The notes: generated by a model from the sequence alone, not told the origin. Shown: positions 1 through 9,279, counted from the first letter of the stretch. The stretch is DNA of 64,000 bases from an uncultured Clostridia bacterium (GCA_947168855.1 CAMVNO010000001.1:62001-126000); one strand, 5' to 3'. Made by a program: numbers and translations.

Positions 1-168
1 GGGATCTCGTCCCTGCCTGTCAGCCTGCAGCAGGCGGCGAAGCTTCGCGTGGCGCATCCGGACGCAAGCGTTCAGGAGCTTGCCGATCTTGCGGAAATAC
101 AAAAATCCGGCATGTATCATCGCCTTGATCGGCTGATGAAGATCGCCGAAGGACTGGAGGGCGAATGA
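1..168 (+). CDS. whiA: WhiA, C-terminal end (partial at window edge)
   Basis: Only the last 55 residues are present, in frame 1, ending with TGA at 166-168. They read as the C-terminal helix-turn-helix of WhiA: LQQAAKLRVAHPDASVQEL, then the segment IQKSGMYHRLDRLMKIAE, which matches the conserved KSG...HRL recognition helix of the family. WhiA is a LAGLIDADG-like/HTH DNA-binding protein linked to sporulation in actinomycetes and to division and chromosome segregation in Firmicutes. The stop overlaps the next start as ATGA, so the two genes are translationally coupled. Confidence 0.9.
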   Translation, partial: GISSLPVSLQQAAKLRVAHPDASVQELADLAEIQKSGMYHRLDRLMKIAEGLEGE

Positions 169-911
169 ACCGTCAATACAGCGATTTCGCGCATGTTTAC
201 GATCGCATGATGCACGATGTGGACCGTGACGCATGGATCGCATACCTGGACGGATTCCTTCGGGCGAACGGCGCGCATGATATCATGGACTGCGCGTGCG
301 GCACGGGTGCAAACGCGATCCGACTTTTTCAGCTCGGCTACCGCGTTACCGGGAACGACGTATCCCCGGACATGCTGATCGAGGCAAGGAACAATGCGCT
401 TCGAAAAGGCGCAAAAGGGATCATCTTTATCTGTGAGGATATGAGAAAGCTCACGATCCACAAGCCGATCGATGCGATCGTGTGCGTATGTGACGGTGTG
501 AATTATCTCACCTCCGTAAAGGACGTCGAATCGTTCTTTGCGCATGCGGCAGGCTGCTTAAAGCCCGGCGGGCTGCTTCTGTTCGATATCTCTTCGCCGT
601 ATAAATTCCGGCGGATCCTCGGCGTCAACACCTTCACGGAGGAAACGGAAGAATACGCGTATATCTGGAAAAACAACTTTGATCCGCAGAGCAAACTCTG
701 CGAAATGTCGCTGACCGGGTTTGTGAAGAACGGAGAGCACTATGACCGCTTTTCGGAATCGCATCTTTTGCGTGCGCATACGGTCGAAGAGCTCCGAAAC
801 ACGCTGAAAAAGTCCGGCTTTACCGATATCCGGAGCTTTCATGCGTTTACGCAGGAGCCGGTAAAACCGAACAGCGAACGGATTCAGTTTGCGGCAATCA
901 GGAGGAAATGA
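165..911 (+). CDS. Class I SAM-dependent methyltransferase
   Basis: A 248-residue protein with a Rossmann methyltransferase fold. SAM-binding motif I is DCACGTGANA (about residues 43-52), followed by the acidic strand-2 end GNDVSPDML and the motif CVCDGVNYL. A C-terminal half typical of small-molecule methyltransferases follows. The substrate cannot be read from sequence. The start overlaps the whiA stop (ATGA) and is preceded by a GGAGGG ribosome site. It sits between whiA and hslO in a co-directional operon, and its stop overlaps the spacer before hslO. Confidence 0.85.
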   Translation: MNRQYSDFAHVYDRMMHDVDRDAWIAYLDGFLRANGAHDIMDCACGTGANAIRLFQLGYRVTGNDVSPDMLIEARNNALRKGAKGIIFICEDMRKLTIHKPIDAIVCVCDGVNYLTSVKDVESFFAHAAGCLKPGGLLLFDISSPYKFRRILGVNTFTEETEEYAYIWKNNFDPQSKLCEMSLTGFVKNGEHYDRFSESHLLRAHTVEELRNTLKKSGFTDIRSFHAFTQEPVKPNSERIQFAAIRRK

Positions 912-912
912 A

Positions 913-1824
913 ATGGGTAAGGATCTGATCATACACGGTATGCTCGTTGACCGCGCGCTTCGCTTTGCGGCGATCGACGGCACACAGCTTGTGCGCGACG
1001 CGCAAAAGACGCATTCGCTTTCCCGCGTTGCCACGGCGGCGCTTGGCAGACAGCTTCTGATGACGTCTGTGATCGCAACGCTTGCGAAAAACGACGGCGA
1101 TACGGTCACAACGGTTCTTGCAGGGAACGGACCTGCCGGGAATCTCGTCTGCGTCGGTCGTCACGGCGGACTGGTCAAAGGATATGCGACAAATCCGGAC
1201 GTTGAACTTCCTTTGCGCCCAGACGGAAAGCTCGATGTGCGCAGCTATGTCGGAACAACGGGAAAGCTGACGCTGATCCGGGATCTCGGGCTCAAGGAGC
1301 CCTATGTCGGCATGTGCAATCTGATCTCCGGCGAGATCGCCGAAGATTTTGCGCAGTACTTTACAGCAAGCGAACAGCAGCCTTCGATCGTCTACCTCGG
1401 CGTGCATGAGAATGCGGCGGACGGCTTTGTAACGGGCGCGGTCGGTCTGCTGATCCAGACCATGCCCAACTGCCCGGACGCGGCGATCGATCGCGTTATG
1501 CAGATTGCCGATCGGATTCCGTCTCTCGGAACGCGGCTGGCGGAAGGGGAGGACCTTGCAGAGATTCTGCATGATCTGTTCGCCGAACTGGATGCGGAGT
1601 ATACCGATCGCTTTACGCCCGCGTTTTCCTGCGACTGCTCAAGGGAACGGCTCGAACGCGCGCTGATCTCGATCGGAAAGAAAGAGCTGCACGATCTGAT
1701 TGAACAGGACGGCAAAGCGGAACTGACCTGTCAGTTCTGCGGAAAAGCATATCTGTTTGACCGCGCAGCGCTTGAAGCGCTTTTGACCGAAGCAACCGAT
1801 AACGGAGGAACCGATGAAAGATGA
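913..1824 (+). CDS. hslO: Hsp33 redox-regulated chaperone
   Basis: A 303-residue holdase chaperone activated by oxidation. The N-terminal Hsp33 fold runs to about residue 230. The C-terminal zinc-binding redox switch is intact, with CDC (residues 240-242) followed by CQFC about 30 residues later, the CxC...CxxC arrangement of the family. An upstream in-frame ATG at 889 exists, but the ATG at 913 is preceded by GGAGG at 901-905 and gives the normal N-terminus (GKDLIIHGML). The end overlaps the next gene by 11 bases. Confidence 0.95.
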   Translation: MGKDLIIHGMLVDRALRFAAIDGTQLVRDAQKTHSLSRVATAALGRQLLMTSVIATLAKNDGDTVTTVLAGNGPAGNLVCVGRHGGLVKGYATNPDVELPLRPDGKLDVRSYVGTTGKLTLIRDLGLKEPYVGMCNLISGEIAEDFAQYFTASEQQPSIVYLGVHENAADGFVTGAVGLLIQTMPNCPDAAIDRVMQIADRIPSLGTRLAEGEDLAEILHDLFAELDAEYTDRFTPAFSCDCSRERLERALISIGKKELHDLIEQDGKAELTCQFCGKAYLFDRAALEALLTEATDNGGTDER

Positions 1825-3568
1825 CCGTGAAACGGGCGTGATCGTACCGTTTCAGCAGAATGCCGCTTTTTATTATCAGCGCGGCATCAAATACCTTTCG
1901 GAACCGGAGGACCTTTCGAAAGCCGAACAGTTTCTGCGTAAAGCGTATGAAGCGGAACCGGACCGCGAAGAGTACATTCTCTCTTTTGCGGAAACGCTCT
2001 ATCGCATGCATCGCTTTGAAGAGAGCCTCTGCTTGCTTTTGCCGTCCATCAAGGAATCCAACCGCAATTCATCGGAGCTGATCTTTGCGATCGCATCCGT
2101 ATTCATGGGGCTTGAGGAATTCCATGCGGCGGAACAATGCCTGCGACTTTGTCTGGAGAAGGAACCGAACGGTCCGTATGCGAATCGTGCGCTCGATCTT
2201 TTGGAATTGATCGAAGACGAACCGGAACTCGAAGCGCAGATCGGGTTGATGGGCGCTGAGGATATCGCGCTCCTGGATACCATTCATCGTGCCAAAGCGA
2301 TGTTTATCTCATCGAATGACGATTCGGCGCTCCGGCTTCTGCTTTCCGTGGCGGACCGGTACCCGCAGAGCGAAATGCTCGATATGGAGATCGCGATCAT
2401 GCAGTTCTCCATGCGCGAATATGACGAAGCGAAAAAACGCCTGTTCAACCTCTTCAAACGCAACAGCAAAAGTGTCCGCGGCAACGCGCTGATGACGCTT
2501 CTCTATCATGTGCAGAAACAGGACCGGGAGGCGAAGGAACAGAGCAAAAAGATCCTGATTGACGGCGACTGCTCTCCGGAGGAACTCGGCTATGCAGCCC
2601 CGATTCTGATCGAGATCGGCGAGTACGAACGCGCGCAGTACGCGCTCGAGCTTTTGCGCGATGCGCTGCCATTTGATACGGAAATGCTGCATCAGCTTGC
2701 TTTCTGTTATTTTATGCAGGGCAGAAAGCGCGAAGCCGAGCAGATCTACGACGATCTTGTTTTACGAAACGAAGACGATTCGGTTGCCTCGTATTACAGA
2801 AAGCATATCCGCGAGGACTCGGATGCGGATTTCAAACGAAGCTGGACGATCAATTACGACGTTCCGGTCCGGGAAGCCGTATTGCGGCAGCGCCGGATCC
2901 GCGACGTTGCGACTGCCGGTACAGAAGCGATCCGGCAGACATGGGCAAACGATCGAGAGTTTCGCTCGATCCTCAAATGGGCGCTTGTAAGCCCGCTTTC
3001 GCCTTCGCTGCGCGGCGCTGCAAAGATGCTTTCGATCCTCGAAAACCAGGAAGCGGAGCGTGCTTTGCGCGCGTTTCTGATCCGATTTGATCAAAGCGAC
3101 GAGGACAAGCAGTTTATCTTCGGACTACTGCTCGGCATGGAGGCAAAGCCGCCGTTTTCGCTCTATTATCAGGGCGATTGGCAGTACGGCATTGCGAGAC
3201 CGATGGTCGTTCCGCAGCGTCTTCCGGTCAGCTATGAAAGCGTCCTGGGGCTGATCTCCGATTTTTCCGATACCGTTCATAACGATATCCGATACCGCGA
3301 TCTTAAGATCCCATCGGATCTGAGCGACGTTTCCACGCGTATCTTCTTTTTCTACCTGTCCTGCTTCGGCGACGGAAAGCTGCCGCACATCACTAGGCAG
3401 CAGGAGGATGCGCTTGCCGCCGCGTTCATCGTGATGGGACTCGGTGCTTTGAACGTATCGACCGTGAAGCCGGACGTGATCCTCGACGTGTTTGATGTTT
3501 CCGAAAGACGTCTTGAAAACGCGCTGAAACGCATTTTGATGACGATGCACAGAGAAAAGGAGTCCTGA
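1814..3568 (+). CDS. TPR-repeat protein of unknown function
   Basis: A 584-residue cytoplasmic protein without a signal peptide or membrane segment. The first 330 residues or so carry helical TPR-like repeats (for example RGIKYLSEPEDLSKAEQFLRK-type units and repeated Y.R.....E.A motifs). The C-terminal 250 residues have no recognised domain and may be a partner-binding or effector part. GGAGG precedes the ATG. It lies between hslO and an rRNA methyltransferase with an overlap and a 1-base gap, so it is in the same transcript. Function unknown. Confidence 0.75.
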   Translation: MKDDRETGVIVPFQQNAAFYYQRGIKYLSEPEDLSKAEQFLRKAYEAEPDREEYILSFAETLYRMHRFEESLCLLLPSIKESNRNSSELIFAIASVFMGLEEFHAAEQCLRLCLEKEPNGPYANRALDLLELIEDEPELEAQIGLMGAEDIALLDTIHRAKAMFISSNDDSALRLLLSVADRYPQSEMLDMEIAIMQFSMREYDEAKKRLFNLFKRNSKSVRGNALMTLLYHVQKQDREAKEQSKKILIDGDCSPEELGYAAPILIEIGEYERAQYALELLRDALPFDTEMLHQLAFCYFMQGRKREAEQIYDDLVLRNEDDSVASYYRKHIREDSDADFKRSWTINYDVPVREAVLRQRRIRDVATAGTEAIRQTWANDREFRSILKWALVSPLSPSLRGAAKMLSILENQEAERALRAFLIRFDQSDEDKQFIFGLLLGMEAKPPFSLYYQGDWQYGIARPMVVPQRLPVSYESVLGLISDFSDTVHNDIRYRDLKIPSDLSDVSTRIFFFYLSCFGDGKLPHITRQQEDALAAAFIVMGLGALNVSTVKPDVILDVFDVSERRLENALKRILMTMHREKES

Positions 3569-3569
3569 T

Positions 3570-4679
3570 ATGGAGTTTATCGCAACGGCAAAGATCGGTC
3601 TCGAGTCCACAGTCGCATTCCAACTGCATAAGCTCGGCATCCTCAACACCGAAACACTGGACGCCCGCGTTCGGTTTTCCGGCGGTTATGAAGAAATGGC
3701 AAAGGCGCTTCTGTGGCTTCGCACCGCGGAACGGCTTCTGATGACGGTCGGCAGCTTTCATGCCGACACATTCGATCAATTGTTCGAGCAGACAAAGGCT
3801 TTACCGTGGAACCGGTATCTTTCGCCGAAAACGCGAATCCACGTCAACGGCAAGAGCGCAAAGAGCACGCTGTTTTCCGTTTCGGATTGCCAGAGCATCG
3901 TCAAAAAGGCGATCGTGGAATCGCTGAAAGCTTCCTATCACGTCAATACCGTGCCGGAGACAGAGGAGGAGGTCATCGTGGAGGTCGGGATCCTGCGCGA
4001 CGAGGTCACGCTTGCGCTCGACTGCTGCGGCGCCGGGCTTTCCCGGAGGGGATACCGGACCTACAACGTTCCTGCGCCGCTGTCCGAAACGCTCGGCGCG
4101 GGGCTGATCCTTCTGTCCCGGTTTTTCCCGGATACGCCTCTGATTGATCCCATGTGCGGCTCTGGTACGATCCCGATCGAAGCGGCGATGATCGCAAACA
4201 ATATCGCACCTTCGTTCGGTAGAAGCTTTGCCGCGGAACAATGGCGGTTTATCGATCCGCGTATCTTTGCGGCAGCGCGGGAAGAAGCAAACGATCTCCG
4301 AAAGAACGATAAGCTATGCATTCTCGGCAGCGATATGGATCCGCATTGCATCGATCTGTGCAAGAAACACGCCAAAAAAGCGCGCGTCATGCTCGAATGG
4401 AAGGTCTGTCCGGTCAAGGAGCTGTCCACCGAGTGGCGGAACGGCGTATTGATCTGCAATCCGCCGTACGGCGAAAGGCTGTCCGACGCGAAGGCGGTGA
4501 AGGCGCTGTATCGTGACATGCATGCCGTGTTCCAAACAATTCCGGACTGGCAGATCAATGTCATCACGTCAAACCGCGATTTTGAATCCGTCTACGGGCA
4601 GCCTGCGGACCGCCGCAGAAAGCTCAGCAACGGCGGCATGGTCTGTACGCTGTATCAATACATGCCGAAACGCAAATGA
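3570..4679 (+). CDS. THUMP-domain 23S rRNA guanine-N2 methyltransferase (RlmL/YpsC-like)
   Basis: A 369-residue RNA methyltransferase of the YpsC/RlmL-N family. The N-terminal THUMP region (about residues 1-155) begins MEFIATAKIGLESTV. The methyltransferase domain has the SAM motif DPMCGSGTIPIEAA (about 193-206) and the catalytic NPPY motif in LICNPPYGERL. By family it would methylate a guanine N2 in 23S rRNA; the exact position is inferred. It closes the whiA-proximal operon and is followed by a terminator. Confidence 0.88.
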   Translation: MEFIATAKIGLESTVAFQLHKLGILNTETLDARVRFSGGYEEMAKALLWLRTAERLLMTVGSFHADTFDQLFEQTKALPWNRYLSPKTRIHVNGKSAKSTLFSVSDCQSIVKKAIVESLKASYHVNTVPETEEEVIVEVGILRDEVTLALDCCGAGLSRRGYRTYNVPAPLSETLGAGLILLSRFFPDTPLIDPMCGSGTIPIEAAMIANNIAPSFGRSFAAEQWRFIDPRIFAAAREEANDLRKNDKLCILGSDMDPHCIDLCKKHAKKARVMLEWKVCPVKELSTEWRNGVLICNPPYGERLSDAKAVKALYRDMHAVFQTIPDWQINVITSNRDFESVYGQPADRRRKLSNGGMVCTLYQYMPKRK

Positions 4680-4685
4680 ATCGAA

Positions 4686-4715
4686 AAGGCGCCGTTTACG
4701 GCGTCTTATTTGTTT
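4686..4715 (+). terminator. Rho-independent terminator after the rlmL-like gene
   Basis: A 9-bp stem AAGGCGCCG/CGGCGTCTT with a TTTA loop (one G-T pair), followed by TATTTGTTT. It ends the whiA-to-methyltransferase operon. Confidence 0.8.
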
Positions 4716-4750
4716 GCACATGACATATGCTGTTCAGGGAGGGTATTGTT

Positions 4751-5875
4751 ATGCGCAAGCTCATTTCTGTTTTGTTAGCGATTCTGTTTGTTGTTTCTGT
4801 CATCCCGTCGGCGCGTGCGGACGGAACGAATCCGTCCTATTGCATCAAGCCGCTGCATTCCGATCTTGTGATCGCGGAAAGCAATGCCGACGAATGGCTG
4901 AACGTTGCGGGACTCACCAAGCTGCCCGCAGTGCTGACGCTTTGTCTCGCATTCGACAAAGGTCTGATCACCGAGGACGCGCAGGTCAAGGTCAGCGCGA
5001 AAGCCGCGTCGATCGGCGGACCGTCCGCGTATCTGGAAAAGGGGGAGACGATCGCCGCAAAAGAGCTGATCCGTGCAGCCGTGATGATCTCAGCGGGCGA
5101 CGCGATATACGCGCTGTGCGAGCATGCGTTCGGGTCCGAGGACGTGTTTTTGAGCAATATCGAACTGACGATGCGATCCGTCGGCATTGAGAAGGAACTG
5201 CCGGACTGCATCGCAACGTATATGACGTTTTCCTGCAAGGAACTGATCGCGCTTGGGGAAGCGGCCGTTGAGAGTCCGACATTTTTGAAATACTGTTCGG
5301 AAAAATACGCGGTGATCGAACACGCAAACGGCAGAAAGACAGAGCTTGCGACGGCGAATAAGCTTCTGACCACGCTGCCCGGATGTATCGGCCTGTTTAC
5401 CGGCAGTTCGAAATCCGACGGCTATTGCGGCGTATTTGCCTGCAGGCGTCAGGAAACGACCTATATCTGCGCCGTGATCGGCGCGCCGGACAGCAAGAAA
5501 CGCTTTGAAACCGCGTCGCGGCTCTTTGAGGAAGCGTTTGCCAACTACCGGTTTTATACGATCTGCGAACCGGACGAACCGGCGATCGAATCCTATCCGG
5601 TCGAAGGTGGCGACGTTGATACCGTGGATCTCTGTACAAAAGACGCATTCGGACTGCTGATGAAAAAGAGCAGCGGAGAACCGCAGAAGAGCGTCGATTT
5701 GCCCGAGATGCTCTCGGCTCCTCTCGATCCGGAACACGCGGTCGGCAGCATTGCGTTCTATGACGCGGATGGGGTTATGCTTCTGGAAGCGGCATTGTAT
5801 CCTAAGGATGCGGTACGATCAAGCCGCTTCTCCGAGGTCCTGAAACGAATAATCCGGCTCTTTCTGAACGGATAA
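4751..5875 (+). CDS. Secreted D-Ala-D-Ala carboxypeptidase-like protein, predicted inactive
   Basis: A 374-residue protein with a signal peptide (about residues 1-23, cut after ARA) and the overall layout of the S11/PBP5 (DacF) family. All three active-site motifs are altered: SxxK reads GLTK (residues 54-57, catalytic Ser replaced by Gly), SxN reads SAG (114-116) and KTG reads FTG (216-218). The protein therefore should not acylate penicillin or D-Ala-D-Ala and is probably a wall-binding or regulatory pseudoenzyme. The start at 4751 follows AGGGAGGG and gives the signal peptide; the ATG at 4727 would not. It is a single gene between two terminators. Confidence 0.75.
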   Translation: MRKLISVLLAILFVVSVIPSARADGTNPSYCIKPLHSDLVIAESNADEWLNVAGLTKLPAVLTLCLAFDKGLITEDAQVKVSAKAASIGGPSAYLEKGETIAAKELIRAAVMISAGDAIYALCEHAFGSEDVFLSNIELTMRSVGIEKELPDCIATYMTFSCKELIALGEAAVESPTFLKYCSEKYAVIEHANGRKTELATANKLLTTLPGCIGLFTGSSKSDGYCGVFACRRQETTYICAVIGAPDSKKRFETASRLFEEAFANYRFYTICEPDEPAIESYPVEGGDVDTVDLCTKDAFGLLMKKSSGEPQKSVDLPEMLSAPLDPEHAVGSIAFYDADGVMLLEAALYPKDAVRSSRFSEVLKRIIRLFLNG

Positions 5876-5893
5876 AATATCGATCAATACAAC

Positions 5894-5936
5894 GCCCGGC
5901 TTTTTCAATTCATCGTTGAAATCGCCGGGCTTGTTT
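5894..5936 (+). terminator. Rho-independent terminator after the PBP5-like gene
   Basis: A GCCCGGC (5894-5900)/GCCGGGC (5924-5930) outer stem with an inner TTTTCAA/TTGAAA pairing, followed by TTGTTT. Its 3' half overlaps the promoter of the next gene. Confidence 0.8.
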
Positions 5937-5944
5937 GCTATACT
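5916..5944 (+). promoter_or_regulatory. Sigma-A promoter of the LRR surface protein
   Basis: TTGAAA (5916-5921), 17-bp spacer, TATACT (5939-5944). The -35 hexamer lies inside the terminator hairpin of the previous gene. Confidence 0.65.
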
Positions 5945-5956
5945 GTAATCAGTATA
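5939..5956. promoter_or_regulatory. Palindrome on the -10 element, candidate operator
   Basis: A perfect inverted repeat TATACT-GTAATC-AGTATA that includes the -10 hexamer and the expected transcription start. A repressor binding here would block the surface-protein gene; this is inference from position and symmetry. Confidence 0.4.
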
Positions 5957-5989
5957 AGAATGCTCTTCATGCGCTTTGGGAGGGGAATC

Positions 5990-8900
5990 ATGAAAAAACG
6001 GTATTGGATCGCAATTCTTTGCGCGGTGCTCGCGCTTATGCTGACCGTCGCGGCGGCGTCCGCGGATACGGGTGACGTTTACGGCAAGATGACCGACGTT
6101 AATGGCCTGCACGACGGCGACAGGATCATCCTTGTCAGCGACAACGGTTCAAACTATCAGGCGATGGCGACGGACTTTTCCGGCATACAGGTCACCATTA
6201 CGGATACCATGATCACCGAGCAAAACGGCATGCTTGTTTTGACCTTGACCGAAACGACCGGCGGGTGGCTGCTTGCGGCGAATGACGGATATCTTGCGGT
6301 CGACGGCAGCGCGCTTACGTTCGTAACCGATTCCGCGAACGCTGCAGTCTGGACGATCTCGATCGCGTCCGACGGGACGGCGACGATTTCCTGCGCGGAC
6401 GGCAGCATCGTCTTTGCCGAGCAGGACGGCGCGTACCGCTTCTTCTGCGGCGAAGGCGGGAATGAGATCGCAATCTATAATTCAACATTTGAGACGGAGC
6501 AGCATCCGTTCGGACACGGTCTCTGGTGGTCATATGCAAACGGCAAGCTGACGATCGGTGGCAGAGGCTTTATGCCTGACTTCAATAGCAATTCTCAGCC
6601 GTGGAATCAGCTTGTGAACAGTATCACCGAAATCGAGGTTCAAAACGGCGTGAAAAGCATCGGCAACTATGCGTTTTACAACTGCACGGGTCTTTCGGAG
6701 ATCACGATCCCGGACTGCGTGACAAGCGTCGCCGGAAATGCGTTTAGCGGTACCGGATGGTGGAATTCGCAGAGTAACGGCATCGTCTATCTCGATTATA
6801 TTCTGCTTGGGGTCAAAGGAACATGCGGTCAAATCGTACGGATCAAAGACGGAACAAGAGTGCTTGCAAACAACGCTTTTTACTACAATAGTCAAATCAC
6901 GAGAGTCACGATCCCGGACAGTGTGAAAAGCATCGGTGTCTATGCGTTTCGCGGATGCACGGGTCTACAGTCGATCACGATCGGAAACGGCGTTGAAACC
7001 ATCGACTACTGTGCGTTTTACGGCTGCATGGGACTTACGGAAATCACGATCCCGGACAGCGTGACAAGCATCGGAGATTCTGCGTTTTCCGGCTGCACAG
7101 GGCTTCAGTCGGTCACGATCGGAGATGGCGTGACAACCATCGGCGGCAATGCGTTTTCCGGCTGCACAGGGCTTACGGAGATCACGATCCCGGACAGCGT
7201 GACAAGCATCGGCAATTCCGCGTTTTACGGCTGCACAGGGATTCAGTCGGTCACGATCGGAAACGGCGTAACAAGCATCGGCAATCTTGCGTTTTACGGT
7301 TGCATGGGGCTGACGGACGTGTACTATCACGGCACAAAAAGAACACGCAACGGCATCACGATCGGGTCTTCCAATGACTTTTTGAAGGGTGCGAAATGGC
7401 ACTATCTGACCTCGAACGCAATCGAGTGGAAGACGCTGCCGGACAAGCTGCAATTCCAAGAGGGTGACACGCTCGACATTACCGGAGGCGTCATTACAGC
7501 GTATTATGATTACGAGATTGTCGAGGACGAGCAACTGAACAGGAATATGATTTCCGGCTTTGATAACACAACTGTTGGAGAACAGCCGCTGACGGTCACG
7601 TTTGAAGACAAGGCCCTGACCTATATCGTCACAGTTTCACACGTATCGGGTGATGCGACGCATGAGAACGAAGTTGCGCCAACCTGCGTGGATGCAGGAG
7701 GATATGATGAAGTCGTTTACTGCTCGTACTGTGGAGAAGAACTAAGCCGCGAGCATGTCGATGTACCTGCGCTCGGACATGATCTTGTGCACCATGATAC
7801 GAAAGCCGCGACCTGCACGGAGATCGGCTGGGAGGCGTACGATGCCTGTTCGCGCTGCGATTATTCGACGTATGTTGAGATCCCGGCGCTCGGACACGAT
7901 CTGCATCACCACGATGCAAAGGAAGCGACCTGCACGGAGGTCGGATGGGAAGAATACGATGCATGCTCACGCTGCGACTATTCGACGTACACGGAGCTTC
8001 CCGCACTCGGACACATACCCGGCGAACCGGTGTGTGAAAACGAGGTTCCGCCGTCATATACAACAGAAGGCAGTTACGATGAGGTCGTATACTGTGCTCG
8101 TTGCGGAGTAGAAATAGAACGGCATACATACAAGATTGACCGCCTGCCGTTTGAATGCACGCTCGAATGGAACGCGGAAGACGTTGCGTTTATAGACGGC
8201 AAGCCGTGCGTGGCTGCAGACGGAACAGCAAAGACGCCGCGGTTTACCGTCAAGGATTCAGACGGATATGTCGTCAATCCGAGATACTATGACTACGTAT
8301 ATACAAACAACGTCGAGATTGGAACGGCTCTGATCACCGTAACGATGAAAGACGGATTCTCCGGAGTCCTGTACGGCACGTTCGAGATCTGCTCGCCGAC
8401 GGAGATCAAGACGCAGCCGAAGGCGCAGACAGTCGCAAACGGCAAGACGGCGAAGTTCACCGTCGCCGCGCTCGGAAAGGGCGTCAAGTACCAGTGGTAT
8501 TATTCCACGAACAACGGCGCGAAGTGGACCAAGTGGAGCGGCAAGACGAGCGCGAGCGTGTCCGTTGCGGCAAGCGCAAAGACCAACGGCAACCTGTACC
8601 GCTGCGAGATCACAAAGGGCGATTACAGGAGCACGTCAAAGAGCGCGAAGCTGACGGTCTCGGGCGTGAAGCCGCGGATCACGGCACAGCCGAAGAAGAC
8701 GACGGTCGCGGTCGGCGAAACCGCAACGTTCAAGGTGGTCGCCGCGGGCACCGGGCTCAAGTACCAGTGGTACTACTCGAAGGACAACGGCGCGAAATGG
8801 GTTAAGTGGTGCGGCAAGACAAAGGCGAGCGTCAATGTAACGGCAAGCGCGGCGAACAACGGCACAATGTACCGCTGCGTGGTCAAGAACACCAAGGGCA

Positions 8901-9211
8901 GCGTCACGTCGAGCGCCGTGAAGATGACGGTTTCCGGCGTGAAGCCGCGGATCCTGACACAGCCGAAGGCGGTAACCGTCAAGAGCGGCAAGACGGTCAA
9001 GTTCACAGTCGCGGCGGCTGGCGTGGGACTCAAGTACCAGTGGCAGTACTCGAAGAACGGCGGCAAGACGTGGACGAAGCTGAGCGGCAAGACGAGCGCA
9101 ACGCTGTCTCTGAAGGCCGCGAAGAAGAACAACGGCTGGCTGTACCGGTGCGTGGTGAAGAACGACATCGGCAGCGTCAACAGCAAGGCCGTAAAGCTCA
9201 CCGTTAAGTAA
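5990..9211 (+). CDS. BspA-type leucine-rich-repeat, Ig-repeat secreted surface protein
   Basis: A 1073-residue secreted protein. A signal peptide (residues 1-24, cut after ASA) is followed by an unassigned beta-rich domain (about 25-165) and then about ten BspA/LRR_5 repeats (about 220-447; unit IPDSVTSIGDSAFSGCTGL). Next come a Big_3-like domain (about 480-550), four modules of the pattern A(T/P)C...G......YC/CS.C....HD (about 553-717), a linker domain, and three Ig-like repeats with YQW and MYRC cores (about 800-1073). No LPXTG or other anchor is visible. The start at 5990 has GGGAGGGG and gives the signal peptide. Likely role: adhesion or carbohydrate/protein binding outside the cell. Confidence 0.85.
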   Translation: MKKRYWIAILCAVLALMLTVAAASADTGDVYGKMTDVNGLHDGDRIILVSDNGSNYQAMATDFSGIQVTITDTMITEQNGMLVLTLTETTGGWLLAANDGYLAVDGSALTFVTDSANAAVWTISIASDGTATISCADGSIVFAEQDGAYRFFCGEGGNEIAIYNSTFETEQHPFGHGLWWSYANGKLTIGGRGFMPDFNSNSQPWNQLVNSITEIEVQNGVKSIGNYAFYNCTGLSEITIPDCVTSVAGNAFSGTGWWNSQSNGIVYLDYILLGVKGTCGQIVRIKDGTRVLANNAFYYNSQITRVTIPDSVKSIGVYAFRGCTGLQSITIGNGVETIDYCAFYGCMGLTEITIPDSVTSIGDSAFSGCTGLQSVTIGDGVTTIGGNAFSGCTGLTEITIPDSVTSIGNSAFYGCTGIQSVTIGNGVTSIGNLAFYGCMGLTDVYYHGTKRTRNGITIGSSNDFLKGAKWHYLTSNAIEWKTLPDKLQFQEGDTLDITGGVITAYYDYEIVEDEQLNRNMISGFDNTTVGEQPLTVTFEDKALTYIVTVSHVSGDATHENEVAPTCVDAGGYDEVVYCSYCGEELSREHVDVPALGHDLVHHDTKAATCTEIGWEAYDACSRCDYSTYVEIPALGHDLHHHDAKEATCTEVGWEEYDACSRCDYSTYTELPALGHIPGEPVCENEVPPSYTTEGSYDEVVYCARCGVEIERHTYKIDRLPFECTLEWNAEDVAFIDGKPCVAADGTAKTPRFTVKDSDGYVVNPRYYDYVYTNNVEIGTALITVTMKDGFSGVLYGTFEICSPTEIKTQPKAQTVANGKTAKFTVAALGKGVKYQWYYSTNNGAKWTKWSGKTSASVSVAASAKTNGNLYRCEITKGDYRSTSKSAKLTVSGVKPRITAQPKKTTVAVGETATFKVVAAGTGLKYQWYYSKDNGAKWVKWCGKTKASVNVTASAANNGTMYRCVVKNTKGSVTSSAVKMTVSGVKPRILTQPKAVTVKSGKTVKFTVAAAGVGLKYQWQYSKNGGKTWTKLSGKTSATLSLKAAKKNNGWLYRCVVKNDIGSVNSKAVKLTVK

Positions 9212-9228
9212 CATCATCCAATGATTTG

Positions 9229-9253
9229 AAGGGGCTGTCAACAGCCCCTTTTC
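9229..9253 (+). terminator. Terminator after the LRR surface protein
   Basis: AAGGGGCTG/CAGCCCCTT stem with a TCAA loop, then TTT. Strong, and the only element between the surface-protein gene and the next promoter. Confidence 0.8.
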
Positions 9254-9279
9254 GTATCGCTGCATCTTACGAATTGCAC

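Noticed and set aside
6900..9200. CRISPR-like array
   Set aside because: The regularly spaced repeats are in-frame coding repeats of the LRR and Ig modules, not direct repeats with unique spacers. No cas genes or arrays are visible anywhere in the window.
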